Shown here in pieces: positions 1 through 8,044 of a stretch of 52,158 nt of DNA (its first letter is position 1; every line of letters begins with the position of its first letter). The notes under the pieces were generated by a model. It was not told where the DNA came from, did no database searches, and saw nothing but the letters and a program-made list of their open reading frames with translations. The stretch comes from Photobacterium indicum. GTDB taxonomy: Bacteria; Pseudomonadota; Gammaproteobacteria; Enterobacterales; Vibrionaceae. The stretch spans positions 1-52,158 of the forward strand of contig NZ_PYOC01000020.1 in the NCBI RefSeq assembly GCF_003026215.1, read 5' to 3'. The position numbers were made by a program, and so were the translations under genes.

Positions 1-170
1 AAGAAATGAAGCATAAATTGACTGTGTCATCTTGCGATGATTAAGGTCACTCAGTTCATTGATAAATCTTTCGACTTAAAATTTCACGAGTGCCCACACA
101 GATTGCATGGTCAAATTGTTAAAGAACGTTGACTTTCAATGCCTTGGCGTTGAACGCTTCAGCAAGTCAG
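1..170 (-). promoter_or_regulatory. rRNA operon leader with antitermination boxA
   Basis: Read on the minus strand, 129 to 116 is ACGTTCTTTAACAA, a close match to the ribosomal boxA antitermination element (core CTTTAACAA). It is followed by AATCTGTGTGGGCACTCG, the sequence that follows boxA in E. coli rrn leaders just before mature 16S rRNA. The remaining leader runs to the window edge, so the 16S gene should start shortly to the left. This segment would be transcribed as precursor and removed by RNase III processing. The match to the enterobacterial leader is by recognition, not alignment. Confidence 0.85.
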
Positions 171-177
171 GCTGCGT

Positions 178-230
178 ATAATACGCTGCAAATTTATTAA
201 GTCAACAAGTATTTTCGAAATATAATTTCA
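178..230 (-). promoter_or_regulatory. rRNA operon promoter (P1-like)
   Basis: On the minus strand there is a -35 TTGACT (205-200), a 16-bp spacer and a -10 TATTAT (183-178). A GC-rich discriminator-like stretch (ACGCAGCC) follows. A 16-bp spacer and GC-rich discriminator are typical of stringently controlled rRNA promoters. The DNA just upstream (about 206-230 on the plus strand) is strongly AT-rich, as expected for an UP element. The promoter feeds the boxA leader at 1-170. Confidence 0.75.
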
Positions 231-698
231 AACCCTTGTAGACTCTAGCTTGAGTAAAGAAAAGTTAGAGTTTTAACACTTAAACCAACATTACTTGAGC
301 TGGGCGGCAATTTTAGATAAAAACAAAAGCATGTCAAGCATCCTTTATGACGTTTTTATTTACCACCTTAAATATCGACAAGTTATACACAGCTTACAAA
401 TAGCTTACTAACCGTGATACATCCTGTTGATGTGGCTGTATTATAGGGAGCTCTGGCATGATAACAATAGTTTTATTGTCTTTTTTGCCTGTTTGCTGAT
501 TAATCAAACCAAAAGCATCAAAAGAAACAAAAAAGCAGCTATCAGCGAGCAGGCGAAACTCCACATATAGTGTTAAAAGACACAACCTTTGATTGAAAGG
601 GACTTTAAGCTTAGTTGAATACGATAAAAGTAGCGTCTTAAGATAGAGGAAATAAGACAACTAACATTCTAGTTGCCTTACTTATTAACAGAAGGTGG
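231..698. other. Intergenic region between rRNA promoter and cysQ
   Basis: About 470 bp with no gene I can support. An 88-codon minus-strand frame (394-660) starts at TTG without a ribosome-binding site and has no recognisable family. A weak hairpin (CAACTA/TAGTTG, about 658-674) just downstream of cysQ could help end the cys transcript. A separated 8-bp inverted repeat (ATAAAAAC at 317-324, GTTTTTAT at 352-359) and one DnaA-box match (TTATACACA, 383-391) are also visible. Nothing else stands out. Confidence 0.5.
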
Positions 699-1442
699 TT
701 AAATGATGGAAACTATAAAGGAGGGGTTTAGTAATTTGTCTCTATGGTACTGAAGCTCTTCGCCATCTAATTGTAAAACGGTCGCTCCCGCACTTTCAGC
801 AACACATTGCCCAGCAGCTGTGTCCCACATCATCGTTGGACCTAAACGGGGATAAGACTGAGCTACCCCTTCAGCAATAAGACAAAATTTTAACGACGAT
901 CCTACTTCGACCATATTATGATCGCCCACCTCTTGTAGATAATTCGCCATGTCAGGGCTTGGATGAGATCGACTTCCAACAATGGTCGGTATAGTTGCTG
1001 CTATCGCTTTAATTTCATTGCGTCCAGATGCCGTGTCTAACCACGCTGTTGAGCCATCTGCGAGCCAACTTTTATTTAATGCTGGCGCATGAACAACGGA
1101 GAGAGTTGGTTTTCCCTCTTCTATTAAAGCAATGTTAACGGTGAACTCCCCATTTTGGCGTAAGAACTCTTTAGTGCCATCTAAAGGGTCCACCAGCCAA
1201 AATGCAGTCCAGCGTTGTCTTTCAGACCAAGACGTATGTGCTGACTCTTCAGATAAAACGGGAATATCAGGTGTTAGCGTCATTAATCGTTCAACGATAA
1301 TATCATTCGCTGCTACATCAGCAGCAGTAACCGGACTGTGGTCCACTTTTTCTTCGACATAAACATCAGAGTGATAGTGATTCATGATCGCCTTGCCTGC
1401 ATCCAAAGCAATTTCATAAATAGACTCAAGTAAAATACTCAC
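699..1442 (-). CDS. cysQ: 3'(2'),5'-bisphosphate nucleotidase CysQ
   Basis: A 247-aa cytoplasmic enzyme of the inositol-monophosphatase superfamily that hydrolyses PAP (3'-phosphoadenosine 5'-phosphate) to AMP. This removes the by-product of PAPS reduction by CysH and controls PAPS pools. The metal-binding signatures are all present: EE at residues 65-66, DPLDGT at 85-90 and WDTAAG at 206-211. Length matches the family. It is the last gene of the cysG-cysD-cysN-permease-cysC-cysQ series, and its start codon directly abuts the cysC stop, so the two are probably translationally coupled. Placement with the sulfate-activation genes supports PAP as substrate over inositol phosphate. Confidence 0.95.
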   Translation of the reverse strand: MSILLESIYEIALDAGKAIMNHYHSDVYVEEKVDHSPVTAADVAANDIIVERLMTLTPDIPVLSEESAHTSWSERQRWTAFWLVDPLDGTKEFLRQNGEFTVNIALIEEGKPTLSVVHAPALNKSWLADGSTAWLDTASGRNEIKAIAATIPTIVGSRSHPSPDMANYLQEVGDHNMVEVGSSLKFCLIAEGVAQSYPRLGPTMMWDTAAGQCVAESAGATVLQLDGEELQYHRDKLLNPSFIVSII

Positions 1443-2078
1443 TCATAACTCCTTTAAATCGCAAATGATCGATCGTTTCCGTAATGAATGTAGCGACAAC
1501 TCAACTAGCTCCGAAACAGTTTTATCGCCGGCTGGTAAATGGATTTCAGGATTAGCAGGCGCTTGATACTCGGAATCAATACCGGTGAACTGTTTTATTT
1601 CCCCTGCACGTGCTTTTTTATACAGCCCTTTAGGGTCACGCTTTTCGCACACATCTAATGAAGCATCAACAAACACTTCAATAAACTCACCGTCTGGTAG
1701 CAAGTCTTTTACTAATTGACGTTCTGCTCTATGTGGTGAGATAAATGCACTTAATACAATAAGGCCCGCATCTGCCATTAGCTTAGCAACTTCCCCAATA
1801 CGACGAATATTTTCACGACGATCTTCTGACGAAAAACCAAGATCACGACACAGTCCATGACGTACATTATCGCCATCCAATAAATAGGTATGATAGCCAA
1901 GCTCAACTAAGCGATTTTCAAGTGCGCCCGCAACGGTGGATTTACCTGCACCACTTAACCCGGTAAACCATAATACACATGGCTTCTGCTTTTTTTGCTC
2001 AGCGCGTGAAGACTTATTTACATTATGGCTATGCCAGACTATGTTTTCATTATCATGGGATTTAACAATCGTGGTCAT
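1443..2078 (-). CDS. cysC: Adenylyl-sulfate kinase CysC
   Basis: APS kinase phosphorylates adenosine 5'-phosphosulfate to PAPS with ATP, the step between sulfate adenylylation (CysDN) and PAPS reduction (CysH). The Walker A motif GLSGAGKS and the following LLDGDNVRHGL segment are characteristic. The open frame extends to 2108, but the ATG at 2078 (MTTIVKS) has a GGAG six bases upstream while the longer start has none. I therefore choose 2078, giving 211 aa, close to the usual ~200. It follows the permease gene and abuts cysQ, in an operon that makes and recycles PAPS. Confidence 0.95.
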   Translation of the reverse strand: MTTIVKSHDNENIVWHSHNVNKSSRAEQKKQKPCVLWFTGLSGAGKSTVAGALENRLVELGYHTYLLDGDNVRHGLCRDLGFSSEDRRENIRRIGEVAKLMADAGLIVLSAFISPHRAERQLVKDLLPDGEFIEVFVDASLDVCEKRDPKGLYKKARAGEIKQFTGIDSEYQAPANPEIHLPAGDKTVSELVELSLHSLRKRSIICDLKEL

Positions 2079-2113
2079 AACAGACTCCGTTCCATCGTTT
2101 ATGTTCATTCAAT

Positions 2114-3841
2114 TCAAAAAGGAAATAAGATAGGGATTAAAGTGAGTACTACGATTGAGTAAACAATTGAAATCGGTAAGCCGATACGTAAGTAATCCCG
2201 TAATTTATAATTACCAACACTAAAAACTAATAAATTAGTTTGATAACCATAAGGAGAAATAAAACTTGCACTAGCACCAAACAACACAGCCATAATAAAA
2301 GGCATAGGATCTGAGCCATACCCTAGCGCCAAGCTATAGCTAATAGGAAATGACAAGGCGGCTGCGGCATTGTTTGTTACCAGCTCGGTCAATATTAGAG
2401 TCAACAGATATACAGCAATCAAAGCACCGTATATTCCCCACCCATTGAATGACACCATCAACATGGATCCCATTCGTTCAGATAAACCACTGGTGATCAT
2501 TAATTGAGCAAGAGATAACGCCGAGCCAACAATGACAAAGATATCAATTGGAAACTGACGCCTTAATTCAGTAAAAGAAATGATCCCTGTCGCAAGCAAT
2601 ACCAATATATAAGCTGCTAAGCCTTTGATCAGCGGAAAAACACCAGATAATGCAGCAACAATTACCATTAAAAAGCCAATTAGAACGCCTAAGCTTTTTG
2701 TTCCATCTAAGCGAGCACTTGAATCTAAACCATTAACAAGAACAAACTCTCGATTAAGCTTCTGCTTTTTATCATGGAATTTTTTACCCGGAACAACCAC
2801 TAACGTATCGCCAGCATGTAGCTCTATATTGCCTAAGCCACCAGCTAACCTTTCATGTCCTCGGCGTATTGCAACCACAACCGCATCAAAACGATCTCTG
2901 AATTCGACATCTTTTAGCGTCTTACCACGTATACCTGCAGAGTGGCTCACAATTACTTCCATCATTGATTGGCCATTAAGGTGGTGCTGACCAAACAAAT
3001 GCAATCCGTTGATCTCTTGCAGAGTGGTAACACTTTCTACATCACCACAAAATAATAAGGTATCACCCGCTTGAAGCTTAGTATCTGGACACACTGGTGC
3101 AATAGTTTGTCCGTCTCGTAATAACTCAGCTAAAAAGAGACGACGTAAAGCGCGGAGCCCATTTTCTGTTACCGTTTTACCCGCTAAGGGAGAACCACCT
3201 TCGACTCTCGCTTCTAAAAAATACGGAAGTTCATCATCCGCACCGTCATCATAGCTAGGAAGGAGATGGCTAAGTGGGATCAGAATAATTAAACCAATAA
3301 ACAGAACAGCAAGACCAATCATTGTAGGCGCAAAAAAACCGAGGCTAGGTAAACCCGCATCTTCAACAAAGCTATTTATGATTAGATTGGTTGATGTACC
3401 AATTAAAGTAAGTGTGCCACCTAATATCGCAGCGTATGACAGTGGGATAAGTAATTTTGACGGGGCATGTGTTTGATTGCGCTTAACGGCACCAATTAAC
3501 GACACCACTACTGCGGTGTTATTCGTAAAAGAAGAGAGAAACGCCGTTGATAAACCAAGTTTTGCGACTACCAGAGAATGTCCTCCCTCAGAGATTTGTC
3601 GCCCAACCCAGCTTATCAAACGGGTTTTTTCTAAAGCAATAGAAGCAAGTACCAACAAAACTAACGTTAATAATGAAGAATTAGTAAAATTGCCTGCCAG
3701 TGTTGGCAAATCAATCATTCCCGTTTGAAATCCAATAAAAGCTGAACCTGCAAACAAATATGCGGGTTTAATTTTCGTGGTTATCAAACACGTCACTATC
3801 ACCATTAGCATGGCCAGAACGACACCTTGCTCCCAGTTCAT
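2114..3841 (-). CDS. SLC13/DASS-family anion permease with two TrkA-C domains (probable sulfate transporter)
   Basis: A polytopic inner-membrane protein of about 575 aa. The N-terminal membrane half carries the TNNTAVVV and LIGTSTNLIIN signatures of the divalent-anion:sodium symporter family. The second half has TNNAAAALSFP and SPYGYQTNLL, the repeated pseudo-symmetric motifs. Between the halves (about residues 210-355) are two cytoplasmic TrkA-C (RCK-C) domains, each ending in an AGDTL segment. The frame extends to 3877 inside cysN, but the ATG at 3841 has GGGG upstream and leaves a 4-bp gap after cysN. Substrate is inferred from position between cysN and cysC: sulfate or a related oxyanion. 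Family resemblance alone would also allow dicarboxylates. Confidence 0.85.
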   Translation of the reverse strand: MNWEQGVVLAMLMVIVTCLITTKIKPAYLFAGSAFIGFQTGMIDLPTLAGNFTNSSLLTLVLLVLASIALEKTRLISWVGRQISEGGHSLVVAKLGLSTAFLSSFTNNTAVVVSLIGAVKRNQTHAPSKLLIPLSYAAILGGTLTLIGTSTNLIINSFVEDAGLPSLGFFAPTMIGLAVLFIGLIILIPLSHLLPSYDDGADDELPYFLEARVEGGSPLAGKTVTENGLRALRRLFLAELLRDGQTIAPVCPDTKLQAGDTLLFCGDVESVTTLQEINGLHLFGQHHLNGQSMMEVIVSHSAGIRGKTLKDVEFRDRFDAVVVAIRRGHERLAGGLGNIELHAGDTLVVVPGKKFHDKKQKLNREFVLVNGLDSSARLDGTKSLGVLIGFLMVIVAALSGVFPLIKGLAAYILVLLATGIISFTELRRQFPIDIFVIVGSALSLAQLMITSGLSERMGSMLMVSFNGWGIYGALIAVYLLTLILTELVTNNAAAALSFPISYSLALGYGSDPMPFIMAVLFGASASFISPYGYQTNLLVFSVGNYKLRDYLRIGLPISIVYSIVVLTLIPILFPF

Positions 3842-3845
3842 GCTG

Positions 3846-5276
3846 CTACCCCAGTAACTTACTAATGTCGTTGGCATTCCAATGAGGGAAGTGCTTACGA
3901 ACTAATGCATTAAATTCAATTTCAAATGCACTGAAATCACCAGTAGATAATACGGTTTGATCAATTAATGCTTCACGAACCATGCCAGCACCAACCGTCA
4001 CATTTGTTAAACGATCAATGATAATGAATCCACCAGTATCGATACTGTTTTGATAAGCATCTACCGCAATGGCTTCATTTAATACCACCTCACATAAACC
4101 AATACCGTTTAATGGCAATGCCTCGATAGTAAAAGTCTCAAGGTTATTGATATCGACTTGATGACGAATACCTTGTACTGAACCAACCGTCTTCTTACCT
4201 GCAACTTTGATATCGTACTGGCGACCAACCTCTAATGGTGCCTCTGCCATCCAGACAATGTCAGCCAACAAGTTATTACTTAATGGAACATCATCATCAG
4301 CGGCAACAATTGTATCGCCACGACTAATATCGATTTCATCTTTAAGTGTTAATGTTATCGCTTGCCCAAAGGACGCTTCAGGTAAATCACCATCAAATGT
4401 CACGATGCGATCAATCGTCGAGATTTTCCCTGACGGTAATGCTTTAACTTTATCGCCTACCTTCACAAGGCCTGACGCAATCGTACCTGCAAAACCTCGG
4501 AAATCTAGATTGGGACGATTAACATATTGCACAGGAAAACGAAAATTGCTGGAATCTTGCTCCTGAACAAAATCAACATCTTCAAGTAACGTTAGTAATG
4601 AGTCACCTTTATACCATGGCGTTTTCTCACTAAGACTCACTACGTTGTCGCCATCTAAGGCTGAAAGTGGTATTAATTTGATATCAATATGTTTATTTAG
4701 TTTTTCAGCAAATTCTAAATATTCATCGCGAATGGATGTAAAGCATTCTTCATCAAACTCCACAAGATCCATCTTATTAACTGCCACGATAAAATGGCGA
4801 ATCCCTAAAAGGCTTGCGATATACGAGTGACGACGTGTTTGATCTAATACGCCTTTACGAGCATCGATCAAGATAACAGCGACATCACAGGTTGACGCCC
4901 CCGTGGCCATGTTTCGTGTGTACTGCTCGTGCCCAGGAGTATCAGCAATGATGAACTTACGCTTTTTCGTCGAGAAATAACGATATGCAACATCAATGGT
5001 AATCCCTTGTTCACGTTCTGCTTGCAGCCCATCAACCAATAATGCGAGGTCGGGTTTATCACCCGTGGTCCCTACCTTTTGGCTATCGGTATGAATAGCA
5101 GCTAACTGATCTTCATAAATTTGATGAGAATCATGGAGCAAACGCCCAATCAAGCTACTTTTTCCGTCGTCGACGGAACCACACGTCAAGAATCGAAGCA
5201 GTGATTTATGATGGTGTTGGTCTAGATAGGCTTCGATACCTATCTCTGCCACTTGTTGTTCAATAATACTGTTCAT
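3846..5276 (-). CDS. cysN: Sulfate adenylyltransferase subunit 1, GTPase CysN
   Basis: The regulatory GTPase subunit of ATP sulfurylase, which couples GTP hydrolysis to formation of APS from ATP and sulfate by CysD. The 476-aa protein resembles EF-1alpha/EF-Tu. G1 is GSVDDGKSS (33-41), G3 is DTPGH (112-116), G4 is NKMD (167-170) and SAL marks G5. The beta-barrel domains follow to the C-terminus. There is no fused APS-kinase domain, consistent with a separate cysC downstream. The start has an AAGGAAAG ribosome-binding site and lies 10 bp after the cysD stop. Confidence 0.97.
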   Translation of the reverse strand: MNSIIEQQVAEIGIEAYLDQHHHKSLLRFLTCGSVDDGKSSLIGRLLHDSHQIYEDQLAAIHTDSQKVGTTGDKPDLALLVDGLQAEREQGITIDVAYRYFSTKKRKFIIADTPGHEQYTRNMATGASTCDVAVILIDARKGVLDQTRRHSYIASLLGIRHFIVAVNKMDLVEFDEECFTSIRDEYLEFAEKLNKHIDIKLIPLSALDGDNVVSLSEKTPWYKGDSLLTLLEDVDFVQEQDSSNFRFPVQYVNRPNLDFRGFAGTIASGLVKVGDKVKALPSGKISTIDRIVTFDGDLPEASFGQAITLTLKDEIDISRGDTIVAADDDVPLSNNLLADIVWMAEAPLEVGRQYDIKVAGKKTVGSVQGIRHQVDINNLETFTIEALPLNGIGLCEVVLNEAIAVDAYQNSIDTGGFIIIDRLTNVTVGAGMVREALIDQTVLSTGDFSAFEIEFNALVRKHFPHWNANDISKLLG

Positions 5277-5286
5277 TCATCTTTCC

Positions 5287-6195
5287 TTAGAAGTAACCTT
5301 GACGCTTTTTCAATTCCATCGAGCCAGACTGATCGTGATCAATCGCTCGACCTTGACGCTCACTTGAGGTGGCCACCAGCATCTCTTCAATAATGCCGGG
5401 CAATGTATCGGCTTTCGATTCAATAGCACCAGTTAGCGGATAACATCCTAATGTTCGAAAGCGGACACTCTTGTGTTCAATCTTCTCACCCGGTTGCAAT
5501 TCCAATCGGTCATCATCAGCCATGATCAACATACCGTCACGCTCAACAACAGGTCGTATATCCGACAAATAAAGCGGGACGATCTCGATATTTTCTAGAT
5601 AGATATATTGCCAGATATCCAACTCGGTCCAATTTGACAACGGGAATACACGAATGCTTTCACCCTTTTTAATTTGACCGTTATAGGTTTTCCATAACTC
5701 AGGACGTTGATTTTTTGGATCCCAAGTATGATTTTTGTCACGGAATGAATAAATGCGTTCTTTGGCTCGTGATTTTTCTTCATCACGACGCGCACCACCG
5801 AATGCCGCATCAAAGCCGTATTTATTCAACGCCTGTTTCAAGCCTTGGGTTTTCATTACATCGGTATGTTTTGAAGAACCATGTTCAAACGGGCTAATCC
5901 CCATTGCCATACCTTCAGGGTTCTTATGAACCAGAAGCTCAAAACCATACTTTTCAGCGGTACGATCACGAAACTCGATCATCTCGCGAAACTTCCAATC
6001 GGTATCAACATGTAAAAGAGGAAATGGAATTTTCCCTGGATAAAATGCTTTCCGAGCTAAGTGCAACATGACTGATGAATCTTTCCCGATGGAATACATC
6101 ATCACAGGGTTATCAAACTCAGCAGCTACTTCACGAAGAATATGAATACTTTCCGCTTCAAGTTGCTTGAGGTGAGTTAATCGTTTTGGATCCAT
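5287..6195 (-). CDS. cysD: Sulfate adenylyltransferase subunit 2 CysD
   Basis: The catalytic subunit of ATP sulfurylase, transferring AMP from ATP to sulfate. It belongs to the PP-loop ATP-pyrophosphatase family; the motif SIGKDSSVMLHLARKAFYPG is near the N-terminus, and GGARRDEEKSRAKER follows. The open frame reaches 6207, but that ATG is part of the GGAGAGAG ribosome-binding site of the next ATG at 6195 (MDPKRLTHL). The shorter form gives 302 aa, the family length. It lies 13 bp after cysG and 10 bp before cysN. Confidence 0.97.
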   Translation of the reverse strand: MDPKRLTHLKQLEAESIHILREVAAEFDNPVMMYSIGKDSSVMLHLARKAFYPGKIPFPLLHVDTDWKFREMIEFRDRTAEKYGFELLVHKNPEGMAMGISPFEHGSSKHTDVMKTQGLKQALNKYGFDAAFGGARRDEEKSRAKERIYSFRDKNHTWDPKNQRPELWKTYNGQIKKGESIRVFPLSNWTELDIWQYIYLENIEIVPLYLSDIRPVVERDGMLIMADDDRLELQPGEKIEHKSVRFRTLGCYPLTGAIESKADTLPGIIEEMLVATSSERQGRAIDHDQSGSMELKKRQGYF

Positions 6196-6208
6196 GACTC
6201 TCTCCATG

Positions 6209-7633
6209 TTATGCCAGCTTTACAACAGCAGACTGCTGTAGAGACTGCTCCTGTTTTCCGAACCAATGTAACTTTTCTGATAAATTAACCACCTCACCGA
6301 TAACAATTAGTGATGGTGACTCAGCGTTTTTAGCCAGTTGCTCAAGTTCACTTAACTGACCTTTGATAACTTTCTGATTTTTCTGTGTGCCTCTTACAAT
6401 AATCGCGATCGGCGTATCACCTGAACGACCATTAATAAGCAGTTGTTGCTGAATATGACCCGATTTCATCAAGCCCATATAAATAATGAGAGTTTGTTTA
6501 CCGCGCGCTAATGTCGACCAATCCATCTGATCGCTTTCAGCTTTTAAGTGACCAGTAACAAACATTGCGGTTTGGGCATAATCACGGTGAGTTAACGGAA
6601 TACCGGCATAAGCTGTCGCCCCAGCCGCGGCGGTTATACCAGGCACAACTTGAAAAGGGATATTGGCGTCAAATAACACTTCAAGCTCTTCAGCGCCCCG
6701 ACCAAAGACAAAAGGATCGCCCCCTTTCAAACGCACAACGCGTTTTCCTTGTTGAGCATATTTAACGATAAGCTGATTCGTCTCTTCTTGGGGCACACTG
6801 TGGAAGCCTGCTTTTTTCCCGACACAGACCAGCTCGGCATCTCGACGGACTAAATCCATCACCTCATCAGATACGAGGTAGTCATATAAAACCACATCGG
6901 CTTGTTGCATTAACTGCAATGCACGCAAAGTCAATAACCCTGCATCGCCAGGACCAGAACCAATCAGTGCAACTTGGCCTAGAGGTGAAGTAGATAGAGG
7001 TGAGATAGATTGTGTCAGGTTAATTAACTCTTGCTTGGCATCTTGCTCTTGCCCAGAAGCGACAAATTCAGCAAAGCGACCATCAAAAGCTTGTTCCCAA
7101 AATTGACGACGAGCAGAAAATGAGGTGACTGTTTTCGCTAAGCTAGCACGAAAATCACCCGCAATAGTCGCCATACGACCTAAATGCTGCGGTAATAACG
7201 CTTCTAGTTTTTCACGGATTAAACGCGCAAGAACAGGGGCTTTGCCTGATGAGGAAACCGCAACAATAATAGGAGAACGATCAATAATAGAAGGAATAAT
7301 GAAACTACAACGCTGTGTATCATCCACCACGTTGACTAATACTTGACGCTGATTAGCCGATTGATACACCAGTGCATTAACGGCTTTGTATTCAGTCGCC
7401 GCTATAGCAAGAAAAATACCATCAAGATGTGAAGATTCAAATTCATCAGCAACATAGCTGACTTGCTGTTGCTCAATAGCTTGTTGAAACGCTTGATTCA
7501 ACACTGGTGCAATAACACGAACATCCGCTCCGGCTTTCAATAGCATGCGAGCTTTACGCCATGCCACATCACCACCGCCCACCACGAGGCAAGGTCTACG
7601 CTTCAGATCCGTAAAAATTGGCAAATAATCCAT
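6209..7633 (-). CDS. cysG: Siroheme synthase CysG (trifunctional)
   Basis: Makes siroheme, the prosthetic group of sulfite reductase CysI, from uroporphyrinogen III. The N-terminal Rossmann part (VVGGGDVAWRKA, residues 17-28) is the precorrin-2 dehydrogenase/ferrochelatase. The C-terminal half (from about residue 221, IGSGPGDAGLLTLRAL, then VRLKGGDPFVFGRG and PGITAAAGATAYAGIPLTHR) is the S-adenosylmethionine-dependent uroporphyrinogen methyltransferase. At 474 aa the full fusion is present. It is the first gene of the sulfate-activation operon and is read divergently from cpdB. Confidence 0.96.
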   Translation of the reverse strand: MDYLPIFTDLKRRPCLVVGGGDVAWRKARMLLKAGADVRVIAPVLNQAFQQAIEQQQVSYVADEFESSHLDGIFLAIAATEYKAVNALVYQSANQRQVLVNVVDDTQRCSFIIPSIIDRSPIIVAVSSSGKAPVLARLIREKLEALLPQHLGRMATIAGDFRASLAKTVTSFSARRQFWEQAFDGRFAEFVASGQEQDAKQELINLTQSISPLSTSPLGQVALIGSGPGDAGLLTLRALQLMQQADVVLYDYLVSDEVMDLVRRDAELVCVGKKAGFHSVPQEETNQLIVKYAQQGKRVVRLKGGDPFVFGRGAEELEVLFDANIPFQVVPGITAAAGATAYAGIPLTHRDYAQTAMFVTGHLKAESDQMDWSTLARGKQTLIIYMGLMKSGHIQQQLLINGRSGDTPIAIIVRGTQKNQKVIKGQLSELEQLAKNAESPSLIVIGEVVNLSEKLHWFGKQEQSLQQSAVVKLA

Positions 7634-8044
7634 TTCCAGTGCCCTACATTTATTAACTTAACTGCACTATAGCTGTAGGGTGATATTACTTGTAATTCTA
7701 TAATCTAATCTTTTATTCCAAAAAGTTTGATCGAAAGCAAAAAAAGACATCGACGATGAAAATTGAACAATAAAAGCAGAATTTAGCTAAAAAGAGTCCT
7801 TATCACAGAACAATTTAGTAATAGAACTAAAATAAACTAGATCCGTTGGACTTAACTTATACCTTTTTTATCTTAGTAAAATGAATGGAAATCGTTTAAA
7901 TCCCCATCGGTAACAAATTGAATATGCTCTATGCCTCAAAAAAACGAGATACAAAGCACAATAATATGAGAGGCACTAATTACTTCCACGGTATATTTGC
8001 TACCTTAAGCATGCTTTCCCATGCCTAACCTTCTGGAGAAATAC
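7634..8044. promoter_or_regulatory. Divergent intergenic region cysG / cpdB
   Basis: About 410 bp separating the minus-strand cys operon from plus-strand cpdB. On the minus strand a -10-like TATAGT lies upstream of cysG without a convincing -35, which would fit an activator-dependent (CysB-type) promoter; that is inference. For cpdB I see the ribosome-binding site GGAG six bases before the ATG at 8045, but no clear promoter. No hairpin or repeat is evident. Confidence 0.4.

Noticed and set aside
394..660. 88-codon minus-strand frame downstream of cysQ
   Set aside because: Starts at TTG with no ribosome-binding site, overlaps the probable end of the cys transcript, and has no recognisable domain; composition looks like translated AT-rich spacer.
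1936..2133. 65-codon plus-strand frame opposite the start of cysC
   Set aside because: Shadow of cysC; no supporting signal.
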